DNA of 64,000 bases from Cervus elaphus. Its lineage: Eukaryota; Chordata; Mammalia; Artiodactyla; Cervidae. The notes beneath the pieces were generated by a model that worked only from the letters and a program-made list of their open reading frames with translations, searched no databases and was not told the origin of the DNA. The position numbers and the translations under genes are program-made. Shown here piece after piece: positions 12,014 to 23,212 of the stretch (its first letter is position 1; the number at the start of each line of letters is the position of its first letter). The stretch is from positions 102,745,152 through 102,809,151 of the forward strand of contig NC_057832.1 of assembly GCF_910594005.1 (NCBI RefSeq). The letters are read 5' to 3'.

Positions 12014-13929
12014 TTCAGAAATGTGGCTGTCTGAAAACTAGGGACACAGACCAGAAGAGCTACCCGGGCCACCCCCATCTATTCTTGTGAGGAAAGAACG
12101 GTAGAGATTTCTCCTGTGCACGTGTTTGTCTCCAGCTCCCCACAGCTGCTGGTTCTCAAGAAAGTGCTGGTTGCAGGCAGTGGCCACACAAAGGGCAGCA
12201 CTCCTCTGCTTTACAGAGAGTTGAAAAGACCTACGTCATGTCTCTGGGGTCCCAAGCTTTTTCTTTCTTTCCTTGTTTTTTTTTTGGCATTACCCATAAT
12301 GTGGTTGTCCATGGGATAAACAGAGACGCCCTCCCCTACAATTATATTTGCTTAAAGGAAAACACAGCTGCTTTTCTTGCATATTAAGACGCAACTGGAA
12401 CTACAGAGACCAAACAAAGATTTCAAAGGGAAGGAAAGTTTTTATAGCATAAAAGACACTCCACCAAACCAATGTGCATTGAAACTAAAAAGCCGAGGCA
12501 AAGCAATGACTATTCTTCTTGGGGACAAAAGTCCTATTGAGCAAGAAGCTAGAGGCGCCATTTTCCAGAAGAACCACCTGCTACTCCTTGGAGCTGTTGC
12601 AGATATTCAAGAGCCAGATTTTCAGAGTCCTTCCATCTCCAGGGTTTGTGTGGGAGAGTGTACGCATGTGTGCCCTCAGGCAAAACCAATAGGTAATTAC
12701 TTGCTGCTCTCAAGGCCGGATGAGGGGACCGTCAAGTCGACTACTTAACGATCCCTTCTTAGACGAGCAGCATCACAATGCTAGCTACTGTTCAGAGGAA
12801 ACCTCTGGAGAAACACGCTAACCCAGGTGGAAGCAAGTGAGGGTCCCACTCCTTTGGGAAGGGGAAGGTACTGTACTGCTAAGAGGATCCACCCATCCAA
12901 AGCACGGAACTGGCAAGGGAGGATGATGAATCTATCAGTAATTATTTGCTACACTTACAACTGCATCTAATCATCCTGCTGCTAGCAGCACTGTTTGACG
13001 TGATGTCTTCTTCATGTGGCAACCTTCTCATAAATCAAAGCAAAAGCCAATACCAGACGGTTTCGTGTACAGCCTGCCTGACAATAAAAGTTAACACTGA
13101 ACCTTCACTGTTATCCATCTTAGTGAATGTGTCCATGACGTGGCAAGACCACTACACGTTACAGTGGGGCTGCTGCTAATACATGCAGGTAGTGACCCAC
13201 CAGGTTAATGGGACTTGACAATCAGTACGGTCTTAATTGAGCCAAGAAAAGAAATGGCTTCTCTTATCCTTGCCTTCAAGTATAGAGTTTTCTCCTCTCT
13301 GCCGTGGTTCCATCGGTCCTTGCTCAGAAAGTGTGTACTGTTGAGTCTGTATTCAACTGTATATAGCACACTGTATATAGAGACCTCATGGGGGGAGGCA
13401 GGTAAGCTAGCTTTTCTAAGAAGGTAACTTGTTATATGAAGTGTTTAATTGGCTTTTGTGGTAGAGAGCTACCTGACTTGAAGATGTCATGCTGTCAAAT
13501 TCAAGTAGAAAATATTAATTAGTTATATTTTGGTTTTGGAAAAATATATAAATATGTCTACATTAACAGAAGGGAAAAATAGTCCTTGGAAACAGCAAAG
13601 GTCAAAAGTTTTCACATATCAATAATCCTTCCCTAACAAAAATTTGTCTTATACAGAAATCTAAACTGAAGGAAGGACAGACTTTAATCCAATAAACAAT
13701 ATTTCATTATATTTTTAATTTTGCTCTTAAGTACCCTATTGATACAGCAAAGAGGAGCACTTGCCTTCCCTAAGGCAGGTTCTGGAGATAAATTCTGGCA
13801 ATCAGTTAATGTCCAACAAAAATCAGCCCTGTACGCACAGCCTATAAATAAAGACCAGCAATAGCTGGATAAATCAAACTATTAGCTAGACACAGAGACA
13901 TCACATAGCCACAGTCCCCTAATTTGCTG

Positions 13930-14090
13930 AGTGAATTTATTTCAGCCTGTATTTACTGAGTACAGAATATGTGCGAGGTACTGGTGGAGACCTACAAACA
14001 AAATAACAAATACAATCCCCAACCTCAAGAAGGTTTCATTTCAACTACAAATGAGATTCACACACTGTAACCGGATACACAACCTTGGTA
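13930..14090 (+). mobile_element. Ancient mammalian interspersed repeat, family unresolved
   Basis: Follows the widespread pattern 'TATTTACTGAGTACAGAATATGTGC ... GGTACTGGTGGAGACCTACA ... ACAAAATAACAAATACAATC', a degraded form of the old repeat that normally reads 'atttattgagcac..gtgccagg..actggggatac'. The segment at 50515-50690 belongs to the same family. I do not assign a name with confidence. Confidence 0.4.
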
Positions 14091-15364
14091 ACGGACCCTT
14101 CAAATTCCCAGAAGTCTATAATTCTCACTTAGCCTTTTAGATACCAGTTTCCCCTACTGTAAATTCAAAAGCCCTTCTAGAGTGAAAACATCCCAAAGGT
14201 AGAAGTTGAAAAGCAGGAAAAAGTTTTATAAGAGTTTTAATTCCATTTAATAATAACAATAGTGATATTAATTGGACATGTGTTTAAGAGTACTACCACC
14301 ACAAAGACGGCCAAGAGGCAGCTCGGGCATCCAGAGGCTCTCATTTCAGAAGGGAGACAGGTACACAGGTGACTATGATCCACAGTGGGCTGCAATGAGG
14401 GCTCAAGTCACCTGTACACAGAGGGAGCAAATGTTACCTGCGTTTGGGAGCTGGGAGTGGGAAGAAGGGACGTGTCAAGGAATGTTTCAGAGACACTGAT
14501 GTGTGAGACCGGTCTTGGCCAGTGGATGGCTGATGAAGAGGAAAAGGTGAACGTACGCTGTGTTACAAAGCTGCAGACACATGGGGAAAGGCACTCTCTC
14601 TTGCTTTACAGATTTAACTCGGGGGCCCACGAAAGAGAGGAGAAATGGCTGAGGTGGTAGCAAAGGTTATTTTCACAGTATGCTTCAATATTGTAAGTTT
14701 GGGATGTTAGTCCCAACTTCTAAATAATGATTTATTAGATACTGTCAATTATTTAGCTTTGAAGCAGAAACTTATTTTATTTTTTAATCATATGGATTAG
14801 ACTGATGGAAGAGTATCTTGAGATTGCAAGGCAAGCTGTTAAAAAAAAACAAAAAACTATTATCAGTAGCCACTACTTATCACTGCAAATCAGGATTATC
14901 ACAACATTGCACAACCAAATAAATAAATGTGGGTGCTGAGACTGCTAGAGACCTGCAGTTCACCATTCTGAGCTCCTAATGTTTAAGTGCTGGATTCATG
15001 AAAACAAAGTGTCATTGTTTTCTTGATAATAAGCAAAGGTTGCAAGTACGCTTATTAACTACAGTAATATTAATAACATAGCATACTGTCAGCGTTAGGA
15101 TCCCACACAAGATTTCATTTGAAAATAGGAGTCTACTCACCACTTTAAAAAAAAAAAATTATTTTGCAAACTACTGCAGGGACTGGGAGATAAGGAGGAA
15201 GTTGTTCTTTTCAAGGCTTATGTTTTCCCTTTTCACTCTCTCCAGGGATCAACAGTTGTTCAAAGAAACAAGATTATATTTGTGATTAAGTTAGTTTTTA
15301 AAATCTAGAATGTAAAAAAAAAAAATCTAGAATGTAGTTGAAATACACACAGGCAAGTGCACTC

Positions 15365-15387
15365 TTTTTTTTTTGGGGGGGGGGGGG
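15365..15387. repeat. T10-G13 homopolymer pair
   Basis: Ten T followed directly by thirteen G. G-runs this long are rare in introns and are error-prone in sequencing; the exact length should not be trusted. Confidence 0.9.
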
Positions 15388-16044
15388 CGTGGTTTCTTTC
15401 CAACCCCAAGCCACCAAACCTCCAGCCTTTCATTCTTCACTGCAAACATGCAGGGGGTTAAATAGAGTTTTGAGGAGTAACCTAGACACTTATCCATAAG
15501 TGTCATTTTTATTTCTGGGAAAAATTAGAGTCCAAATGCCAAGCAACTGACTTCAGAACTAACTTTATGGAAAATTTTGTTTATTTATCATAGACTGTCA
15601 ACCTGTAATTGCCTACAATCTCAAGCAGAGATAAATATTCTAAATGTGTGACAAGTGATTAGATGAGGATGGCACCATATACTAACAATAACTGCGATTC
15701 TCCTGACAGAGCCTCCTGTGTGCATTTCTAACTAAATTATGCACTTCCTAGCCTGTTAAAATATAATTATTATTTTAGGTAGTGTTGCTAACCGTTGGTT
15801 AATGATTCGACAGAAAACATTTGTCTTCAAACACATCTTTTCACAGGAACAGTACATTCTCAAAGGCAATTTTACAGATGCGGGGATTACCCCTTAGGGA
15901 AACATATATATTGGATTATATGATGGGTGTCAATTTAAAAACACACACAAAATTCACTCAACAGAAACCTGAACCCTCGATGACTGTAATCATTAGCTAA
16001 CTATCGACTGCTTCGAGTGAGTGTGCCAAGAACATGAGTGGGCC

Positions 16045-16165
16045 TCCTTTAATTCCTATGTAACATCTCTGTGATGATCACCTTTTACAGATGTAAAAAA
16101 CGAAGGTGGGGTGAGGAAACAAGAGAAGTAACTTGCTAGAGCCACTCTACTGCACTGTGAAGGAT
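16045..16165 (-). mobile_element. MIR SINE fragment
   Basis: In antisense orientation: CCTTTTACAGATGTAAAAAA, then GAGGAAACAAGAGAAGTAAC and TTGCTAGAGCCAC, matching MIR's 'attttacagatgaggaaactgag...agtaacttgccca' core. Confidence 0.6.
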
Positions 16166-17074
16166 GTCTATCGAGATTATATCCAGGAAACATTCTGCTC
16201 ATGCAGAAATTTACTATTTCATTATAGCTCTACTGACACTATGGAACTGAAAAATTAAGAGAAGTTCTAAAACATTTTAAAAAAATCAGGAAGGCTAAGA
16301 ACCACAAACAAGAGAAGATGAGCACATTTTCTTGGTAGTTGCTACAGCAAAATGTGTAGCATGTTAAACACTCTTTTTTTCTTAAACCTACTTCCTAAGC
16401 ACTACACATCAAGAAGAAAAAGAAGAAGAGGAGGAATTTTATGGCATGAAGTACAAATAGATGCAACATTAATAAGAATAGATCAGTTTCTTGAAGAACG
16501 TGGCGAAGAGCATAGCACTTGAAATCTTTTGAAGATCTAGCCTTAATGTACTTTCTGGAGCAACGATCCTATTTTCTTTGCATCATCAAGTTCTGAGAGT
16601 ATATTTTTCACTTGTCTTGTCATCAGTTAGAAAAGGTGAAGATGTGTATACATTTTGGTTTTCAATTCTCCTATTAAATCAGCTTCTCAGCGCTTCAGTT
16701 TCCAAATGCTCCAAAAGAGGTATGGATTGACATTTCTGCCAAAGGACAATTTTTTTGCTCTGTAGTTTTTCCCTGAGTTAATGGAAAAAGTTCTACCACT
16801 AATCTTCTCAATTCACCTCTGGGGAATTACAGACTAGCAGCAGAAACTGCAAAGGTTCTGCCAAAATCTAATATTTTTAAATTGCATAAGTCAAGAAGGC
16901 TGAAATTTTTCACAAGATGGGCTTCCCCCTCTTTAAAAAAAAACAGAGACAGACAGACAGACAGGCTTGGGAGGCCGGATACAGATTCACAATAATAAAC
17001 CCTCTGAAGTGAAGTAACCTGGGCCTTGCCAACTGTTAAGCCCACCCTAGTAGATCTCTAGCTATCACCACCAG

Positions 17075-17280
17075 GTAGGGCTGAGCACCTACTCTGTACC
17101 CAGCATTTCATTCTCATAACTTATATGAGGATGTAAGTTATAGTGTATGAACCCTGTAAGGTCTTATATAAACATTTCCTTTATCAGCAAAAAGAAGCCC
17201 AAGAGGTTAAGTAGCCCAATGCCACATAGTTAGGAGGACTGGTCATAATTCAAATCCGGTCCATGCCATGGAAATAAAAG
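17075..17280 (-). mobile_element. MIR SINE
   Basis: Antisense MIR order is preserved: GAGCACCTACTCTGTACCCA, CATTTCATTCTCATAACTTA, AAGAGGTTAAGTAGCCCAAT, GCCACATAGTTAGGAGGACT, then AATTCAAATCCGG at the box-B end. Nearly full-length. Confidence 0.7.
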
Positions 17281-17327
17281 TACCAGTTCCTAAGGGTTTA
17301 TGTACAAATGTGTCTCACTGCAGCCTT

Positions 17328-17347
17328 AAAAAAAAAAAAAAAAAAAA
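17328..17347 (+). repeat. Poly-A tract (20 nt)
   Basis: A20 following CAGCCTT. No retrocopy or element with a recognisable 3' end is visible just upstream, so its origin is open. Confidence 0.8.
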
Positions 17348-17369
17348 CCTACTGACTGAGACACAATCT

Positions 17370-17650
17370 TGAGTGACTGTCAGTAGGAGATGGATTCAAT
17401 AAACCATGGTACCATAATGCCAGGGAATACTATGCAGGTACTGAAAAGCAGGAGTTAGATTTACATGTGTTGACCAGGAGAGATATACCCATAATAAATG
17501 TAAGGTAAAATACACAGATGGTATACTCTCATTTTTTGTAAAAGTGAAACATTTATGTTTATTGTTTCTATGGATAGAGGTAAACTTGGAAAGATGAATA
17601 TCAAACTACAATTTCACACACTACTTTTAAAGGATTAAGAAGGAAGAGGA
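17370..17650 (+). mobile_element. Old L1 (L1M-type) 3' region
   Basis: Degraded L1 ORF2 end and early 3' UTR: 'ATAAACCATGGTACCATAAT ... AATACTATGCAGGTACTGAA', then text corresponding to 'gtgtatagtatgctaccatttgtgtaaaa' (GGTATACTCTCATTTTTTGT AAAAG). Orientation plus; boundaries approximate. Confidence 0.55.
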
Positions 17651-17758
17651 AAAAATTACATTTGCTTTGTAAAAAAGTAGAGGCTACTTTATTGGCAATT
17701 TTAAAAAATCCATTAGCATTTATTAATTTCATGTTTTTCACTTACACTAAGTATCCAG

Positions 17759-19166
17759 CGAAAGTGCTGCACTCAATATGCCAGCAAATTTGGAAAACTC
17801 AGCAGTGGCCACAGGACTGGAAAAGGTCAGTTTTCATTTCAATCTCAATGAAAGGCAATGCCAAAGAATGCCCAAATTACCGCACAATTGCACTCATCTC
17901 ACACACTAGTAAAGAAATGCTCAAAATTCTCCAAGCCTGGCTTCAGCAATAGATGAACCATGAACTTCCAGATGTTCAAGCTGGTTTTAGGAAAGGCAGA
18001 GGAACCAGAGATCAAATTGCCAACATCCGCTGGATCATCGAAAAAGCCGAGAGTTCCAGAAAAACATCTATTTCTGCTTTATTGACTATGCCAAAGCCTT
18101 TGACTGTATGGATCACAATAAACTGTGGAAAATTCTGAAAGAGATGGGAATACCAGACCACCTGACCTGTCTCTTGAGAAACCTATATGCAGGTCAGGAA
18201 GCAACAGTTAGAACTGGACATGAACAACAGACTGGTTCCAAATAGGAAAAGGTGTACATCAAGGCTGTATATATTGTCACCCTGCTTATTTAACTTATAT
18301 GCAGATACATCATGAGAAACACTGGGCTGGAAGAAGCACAAGCTGGAATCAAGATTGCTGGGAGAAATAGCAATAACCTCAGATATGCAGATGACACCAC
18401 CCTTTATGGCAGAAAGTGAAGAGGAACTAAAAAGCCTCTTGATGAAAGTGAAAGAGGAGAGTGAAAAAGTTGGCTTAAAGCTCAACATTCAGAAAACTAA
18501 GATCATGGCTTCTGGTCCCATTACTTCATGGCAAATAGATGGGGAAACAATGGAAACAGTGAGAGACTTTATTTTTTGGTCTCCAAAATCACTGCAGATG
18601 ATGACTGCAACCATGAAATTAAAAGATACTTGTTTCTTGGAAGTAAAGTTATGACCAACCTAGATAGCATATTAAAAAGCAGAGATATTACTTTGCCAAC
18701 AAAGGTCCGTCTAGTCAAGGCTATGGTTTTTCCAGTGGTCATGTATGGATGTGAGAGTTGGACTGTGAAGAAAGTTGAGTGCCGAAGAATTGATGCTTTT
18801 GAACTGTGGTGTTGGAGAAGACTCTTGAGAGTCCCTTGGACTGCAAGAAGATCCAACCAGTCCATCCTAAAGGAGATCAGTCCTGGGTGTTCATTGGAAG
18901 GACTGATGCTGAAGCTGAAACTCCAATACTTTGGCCACCTCGTTGGAACTGACTCATTGGAAAAGACCCTGATGCTGGGAGGGATTGGGGGCAGGAGGAG
19001 AAGGGGACGACAGAGGATGAGATGGCTGGATGGCATCACTGACTCGATGGACATGAGTTTGAGTAAACTCCGGGAGTTGGTGATGGACAGGGAGGCCTAG
19101 CGTGCTGTGATTCATGGGGTTGCAAAGAGTCAGACACAACTGAGCAACTGAACTGAACTGAACTGG
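17759..19166 (+). mobile_element. BovB LINE (RTE class), 5'-truncated, with 9-bp TSDs
   Basis: Plus-strand BovB covering the reverse transcriptase and the C-terminal part. Recognisable pieces are QVNIRWIIEKA-like text near 18030, the catalytic region around 18380 (the YADD-coding TATGCAGATGAC is intact at the DNA level), the C-terminal YGCESWTVKK and the RRRRGRQRMRWLDGI block, then the (CTGAA)n-type 3' end. Several frameshifts and a stop near 17950 break the frame, so it is dead. AGTATCCAG at 17750-17758 and 19167-19175 marks the insertion. BovB is known to have spread between squamates and ruminants horizontally. Confidence 0.96.
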
Positions 19167-19175
19167 AGTATCCAG

Positions 19176-20036
19176 AGAGGATATCTAAGGCAAAAGTTGA
19201 TGACAAAATGCAATGGGAAAGAGAAAGAATTCTTAAAAGGTTCATTTAATAATACTAATAGAATCTTCAAGGGGAATAGCAGTCCATGAGCTAATTTTAT
19301 ATACACTGGGTGCACGTAAGCACAGTTACAGACATAAACCAAGACTTGTGGCCCACAGGGACCATAATTGAATAAACCATATACAACTGCCTCACAGTAC
19401 TCTTTCCAAAAACACGCAGAATTTGGTACCAAACAAATTCTCAGAACACTGAAGACAGAGATCATGGCTAAGAGTATTTAAGTCCATCATCATACCATTT
19501 CAGTTAAAAGACGATCTCATATCATAGACTGCATGGACAGGGCTAATATGTAGAACCAGTGTCGTACCTTTTGGTGGCCCTCTATCTCCTAAGGCTCTTT
19601 CTCTGCAAAATTGCCCGAAGATTTCTCCAGATAGCATCCTATGAACCAAACCTTTCCTGAACTCTTTCCTCTTCACCTTTCCAATCAAAACTACCTTTTC
19701 CTATGTCCCATTCTCTCAAAGCCCTGAACTTTGCTAAGAGACAATTAATATAAGCTGATACGTGCTTATTTTTAATGCATGTTAACATGTATATATAATA
19801 GTAATTAATGCAAATAGCAAATCATGATTATTACAACATACACAGGTATGTATGCACCAAATATACTATTTGTATATTTGACGGGCTCCTTCTAGAAAAA
19901 GTGACCAATTCAAAAGGCATAATCTTAATGATGAGATATATGGGCACCAGGCATAAGCAATTAAAAAACAAATACTCTCAAGTAGGTAAAACTTTTGGTT
20001 CAATTCTCATATCCCAATGACTCCGCCTTTCAAAAC
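19176..20036. other. Unique intron, no gene seen
   Basis: AT-rich, no recognisable coding potential or repeat apart from short A/T runs. Confidence 0.45.
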
Positions 20037-20046
20037 ACAGCATTTA

Positions 20047-20336
20047 GGGCTCCGCTGGACGCTCACTGGTAAAGAATCCCCCTGCCAGAGCAGAAGAGAT
20101 GGGTTCAACCCCTGGTCCGGGAAGATCCCACCTGCCACCTGGGCCTGTGCACCACAATCACTGAAGCCCGAGCGCCCCAGAGCCCATGCTCTACAGTGAG
20201 AGACGCCACCACGATGAGCGGGCCCAGCACCGTGACGGGAGAGGAGTCCCCGCTCGCCTCAACGAGAGAAAATCCCTTGCAGCAACGAAGACCCAGCACA
20301 GCCATAAATAAATAAATTAAATTATTTTAAAAAACC
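20047..20336 (+). mobile_element. ART2A-type SINE with TSDs
   Basis: Sense orientation: GGGCTCCGCTGGACGCTCAC head, box B GGTTCAACCCC, GGGAAGATCCCACCTGCCAC, GAGACGCCACCACGATGAGC, GCAGCAACGAAGACCCAGCA and a (TAAA)n tail. ACAGCATTTA at 20037-20046 and ACAGCAATTTA at 20345-20355 (one-base indel) are the target duplications. Confidence 0.9.
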
Positions 20337-20355
20337 CCAAACAAACAGCAATTTA

Positions 20356-20700
20356 AGTCCTTTGAAGTCTGACTCTAGTCTTCCTTTCTGGCCTCCTACT
20401 CCATTATACCTCCCCCACATTCAGTCTAACCATTTCTAGAATTTGATTTCCTCTTCATGCAAAGTCATTCTCCCTTTCCTCACCTTGAGATTTTCTCAGG
20501 ATGAGAAGAGCCAGCCAACACAAAGCCCCCTCCCTGCAGTCCAGCTCCTCCTTCTCATCCCCACCCAATTTTGTCTGTGCGTTTATATAAGCATTTAACG
20601 CACTGTAGTGGCTGTCGTACTTTCTGCCTTCTCATGGCTACTGCCAATGTCCTGAGGACAAGGATCACGCCTCTTCATCTCTGTATTTCCAGTTTATAAA
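20356..20700 (+). mobile_element. Probable L2 LINE remnant
   Basis: AGTCTGACTCTAGTCTTCCT, then TTTCTGGCCTCCTACTCC and later GTCCTGAGGACAAGGATCAC and CTTCATCTCTGTATTTCC echo the L2 3' text 'aagctccttgagggcaggga...atctttgtatcccc'. Heavily diverged; the ART2A at 20047 probably inserted beside or into it. Confidence 0.4.
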
Positions 20701-20746
20701 AACCACCTGAAAGGTACTAAATACCAACAAATCTTCTTGAACAAAC

Positions 20747-21152
20747 TTTTTTTTACCCAGTGCAGCCAAAGAAATAAAAAATAAAATTTAAAAAAAAAAC
20801 TATTTAAGTTTTTTTTTTTTTTTTTAAATTTTATTTTTTATTTCTTTGGCTGCACTGGGTCTTACCTGATGTGTGCGGCTTTCTCCAGTTGCAGACAGCG
20901 GGGCCTACGAGGCTCTCGTGGTGCTGGCTCCTCTCGCCACAGAGCACAGGTTCTAGAGCGCTCGGGCTTCAGCAGTTGTGGCACGCAGGCTCAGCAGCTG
21001 CGGTTCGCGGGCCCTAGGGCACAGGCTTAATAGTTGTGGCACGTGGGCTTAGTTGCCCCATGCCATGTGAGATCTTTCTGCACCAGGGGTCAAACCTGGG
21101 TCCCCAGCACTGCAAGGCAGACTGTTAGCTACTGTCCCACCAGGGAAGCCCT
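20747..21152 (-). mobile_element. ART2A/CHR SINE with inverted 3'-tail foldback, TSD-bounded
   Basis: From 20826 to 21152 this is an antisense full-length SINE (minus-strand head GGGCTTCCCTGGTGGGACAG; box B region near 21090; GCAACTAAGCCCACGTGCCA). Its tail is followed, still within the insertion, by a perfect inverted copy of its own last 45 nt and then T8. AACAAAC at 20740-20746 and 21153-21159 brackets the whole composite, which suggests that SINE and foldback arrived together. See the separate palindrome entry. Confidence 0.82.
20755..20860. repeat. Perfect 45-bp inverted repeat, 16-nt loop
   Basis: Arms 20755-20799 and 20816-20860 are exact reverse complements: ACCCAGTGCAGCCAAAGAAA continues through TAAAAAATAAAATTTA and nine A. 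The 16-nt spacer is CTATTTAAGTTTTTTT. The arms are the 3' end of the SINE at 20826-21152. Confidence 0.97.
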
Positions 21153-21159
21153 AACAAAC

Positions 21160-23039
21160 GGTACAGTTGTTACAGTTATAATGCCAGCATCAGGTTTTGA
21201 CACTTCTGCAGGAGAACTCATAATTTCAACAAGTAACAGACCTCCGAGGACAGGGACTCAGACATCCATTCTGGATTTCCAGCGCCCACAGAGCGTGGGG
21301 CATCAGAGACCCTTGACAGATGGCTGTGTTGTTGACAGTGATGATGAGCTGCCACATTACTACCCTTCAAAACAAATATATGTCACTGAGCAGCTCTTCA
21401 CTGGGGGAAGAAACCAAACGAATGAAAACAGGGTATCAGAAGCCACTCATTGAAAAGAACTCCCAGGATAGGGGAGTTGATGAAATCGGTCTCCTGGAAA
21501 ATCTCGTATCTCAAAGACCTCAAAAATACCTCCAAACCCACACCCCACTAACCACACCAAAAACACAAATGAAAAAGCAGTGACAAAACATGTGATCCCT
21601 GTTTCTTGTCAACCAACCAGGAGGTCTGAGAGAAGCAGGCTACACCTAGTGATGTCATTCTCTTTACATTAAGGTCTTTTGTATCAGAGAAACTCTATCA
21701 TGACAAGAAAAGAACCGGTTAATTGTGAGTAGTACCAAATGAGCTGTAGTGGAGGTGCTATGCATATAAATCAGCGAAGCCTGATGCAGAAAACAGCAGC
21801 ATCTGGGCGGGCAGCTTGTAAAGTAATGAGACTGTGATGACGTGCTGGCGTCCGGCTTTGATCACTTCATCTTGTTCAAGAGCTCTGCTGGGGAAACAGA
21901 GGTGAGACGCACTGACCTTCCTCCCGCCACTTTGCAGGAGCACAAAAAGACAGGAACAGATCAAGGACTGATCCCCTTCCCTCTTCCCCTCCTTGCCAAC
22001 ACACCCTTTTCAGAATTGACGGTTTCATAGTGGGGAGCCCAGCATAAAGCAGGCTGAGCAAGCTTCTAGCATATGAAGTGTCATGTCTGCACACGTCAAC
22101 AGTAATTGGCAATTCATTTTTCACCCTAAAAGCAGAAACAGGTGTATGCTACCTTCAGACTCCTGATCATAAACCACACGGAACGTACCTCACACACAGG
22201 CAGCTTTGTGGAAATCTATATCCGTGCCGGGGTGGTGGACTTCAGAGTCTCCACAGATGGGTCTGTCTCACAAATAAATAGGTGTTTGTGTAGTCTCAGA
22301 AGCACAAGAGAACAAAATGAAGAGCGGATGGCAGCACGTTAAAAAAAAAAAAAAAAAAAGAACCTCCACCACACAACAGTAGCCCTTAGCCTTTCTTGTG
22401 TTAATACTGCAATTGGCAAATAGCTGACATCTTTGTGCTTGTAAGATCCCTACAAAGCGTGTTTAACATACTGAAAGGGGAGGTTTCAGTCCTTGAAAAG
22501 GAGTATAAAGCCAGATGTATCACTGCACAGTATTTCTTGCCAGCCTCATCCAGAAATGGGAGCTGAGGTGACTGGAGAAGGGAGCCAAGAGTGAGCACTC
22601 CGCTTAACGAGCACATCTATCAATTTTCAAGGGATGCAGTTGATTACCAGCATTTGGACAAACCCACTCACACAAGGAGTGGGGCAATTTATGTGCTGGC
22701 CGGTGCCTGCGAAAGCACATTACATAGCTCAAGGCAGCCATGTGAGCAAGTGGGGGATGCTTGGCGACACTTTCACGTGGGAACGTGTGTGCTTTCATTT
22801 CAAAATGTATGAAGGGCCAAGATGCAAGCTTTTACAAGTTTTCAAGCATTGTGCCAGGGCTCACTCAATACATAGTATGAACAAATTGCTGCCTAAGATT
22901 ATAATATTAAAAAGTACCAGAGTTACTATATAAATGTTTCATGTACAGATCCTGCCATTAAAAATCCTTTTTATATAATATAGCATATATATCACATATG
23001 TATAATAGGCAAACGTAATTTAATAAAATATGTGGAATT
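21160..23039. other. Unique intron, no gene seen
   Basis: No repeat is recognised between 21160 and about 23040 except an A19 run at 22341-22359. Moderate GC, several chance ORFs. The 22050-22300 and 22560-22780 stretches look non-repetitive and could be conserved, but nothing in the sequence proves it. Confidence 0.4.
22341..22359 (+). repeat. Poly-A tract (19 nt)
   Basis: A19 about 60 nt after an AATAAA (in CACAAATAAATAGG). That is the layout of a retrocopy 3' end, but no parental mRNA is recognised upstream and no flanking duplication was found. Confidence 0.75.
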
Positions 23040-23212
23040 TTTAAAAAATCAGTACAAATGAGTTTATCCACAAAACAGAAGTAGAGCTACAGATAGAGAA
23101 AAAAAACTTATGGTTAATAGGGGGTAAGATGGCGGGGGGGGAGGATGGATAAATGTGAAGATTGGGGATGATATATACACATCACTATATAAAAAATAAA
23201 TAACTAATTAAG
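23040..23212 (+). mobile_element. L1 3' UTR, left part (split by BovB)
   Basis: ACAAAACAGAAGTAGAGCTA through ACTTATGGTTAATAGGGGGT, TGTGAAGATTGGGGATGATA and TATACACATCACTATATAAA is the artiodactyl L1 3' UTR in sense orientation. It resumes at about 24605 after the BovB insertion. Confidence 0.8.

Larger units (their letters stand above)
12014..16044. other. Unique intron with one old repeat trace
   Basis: About 4 kb without a nameable gene. ORFs (for example 12377-12748 plus) show no domain. AT-rich from about 13.4 kb. An ancient repeat trace at 13930-14090 and a T/G homopolymer at 15365-15387 are listed separately. Confidence 0.45.

Noticed and set aside
22275..22359. Processed retrocopy ending in A19
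   Set aside because: There is an AATAAA about 60 nt upstream, but no recognisable transcript body and no flanking duplication.
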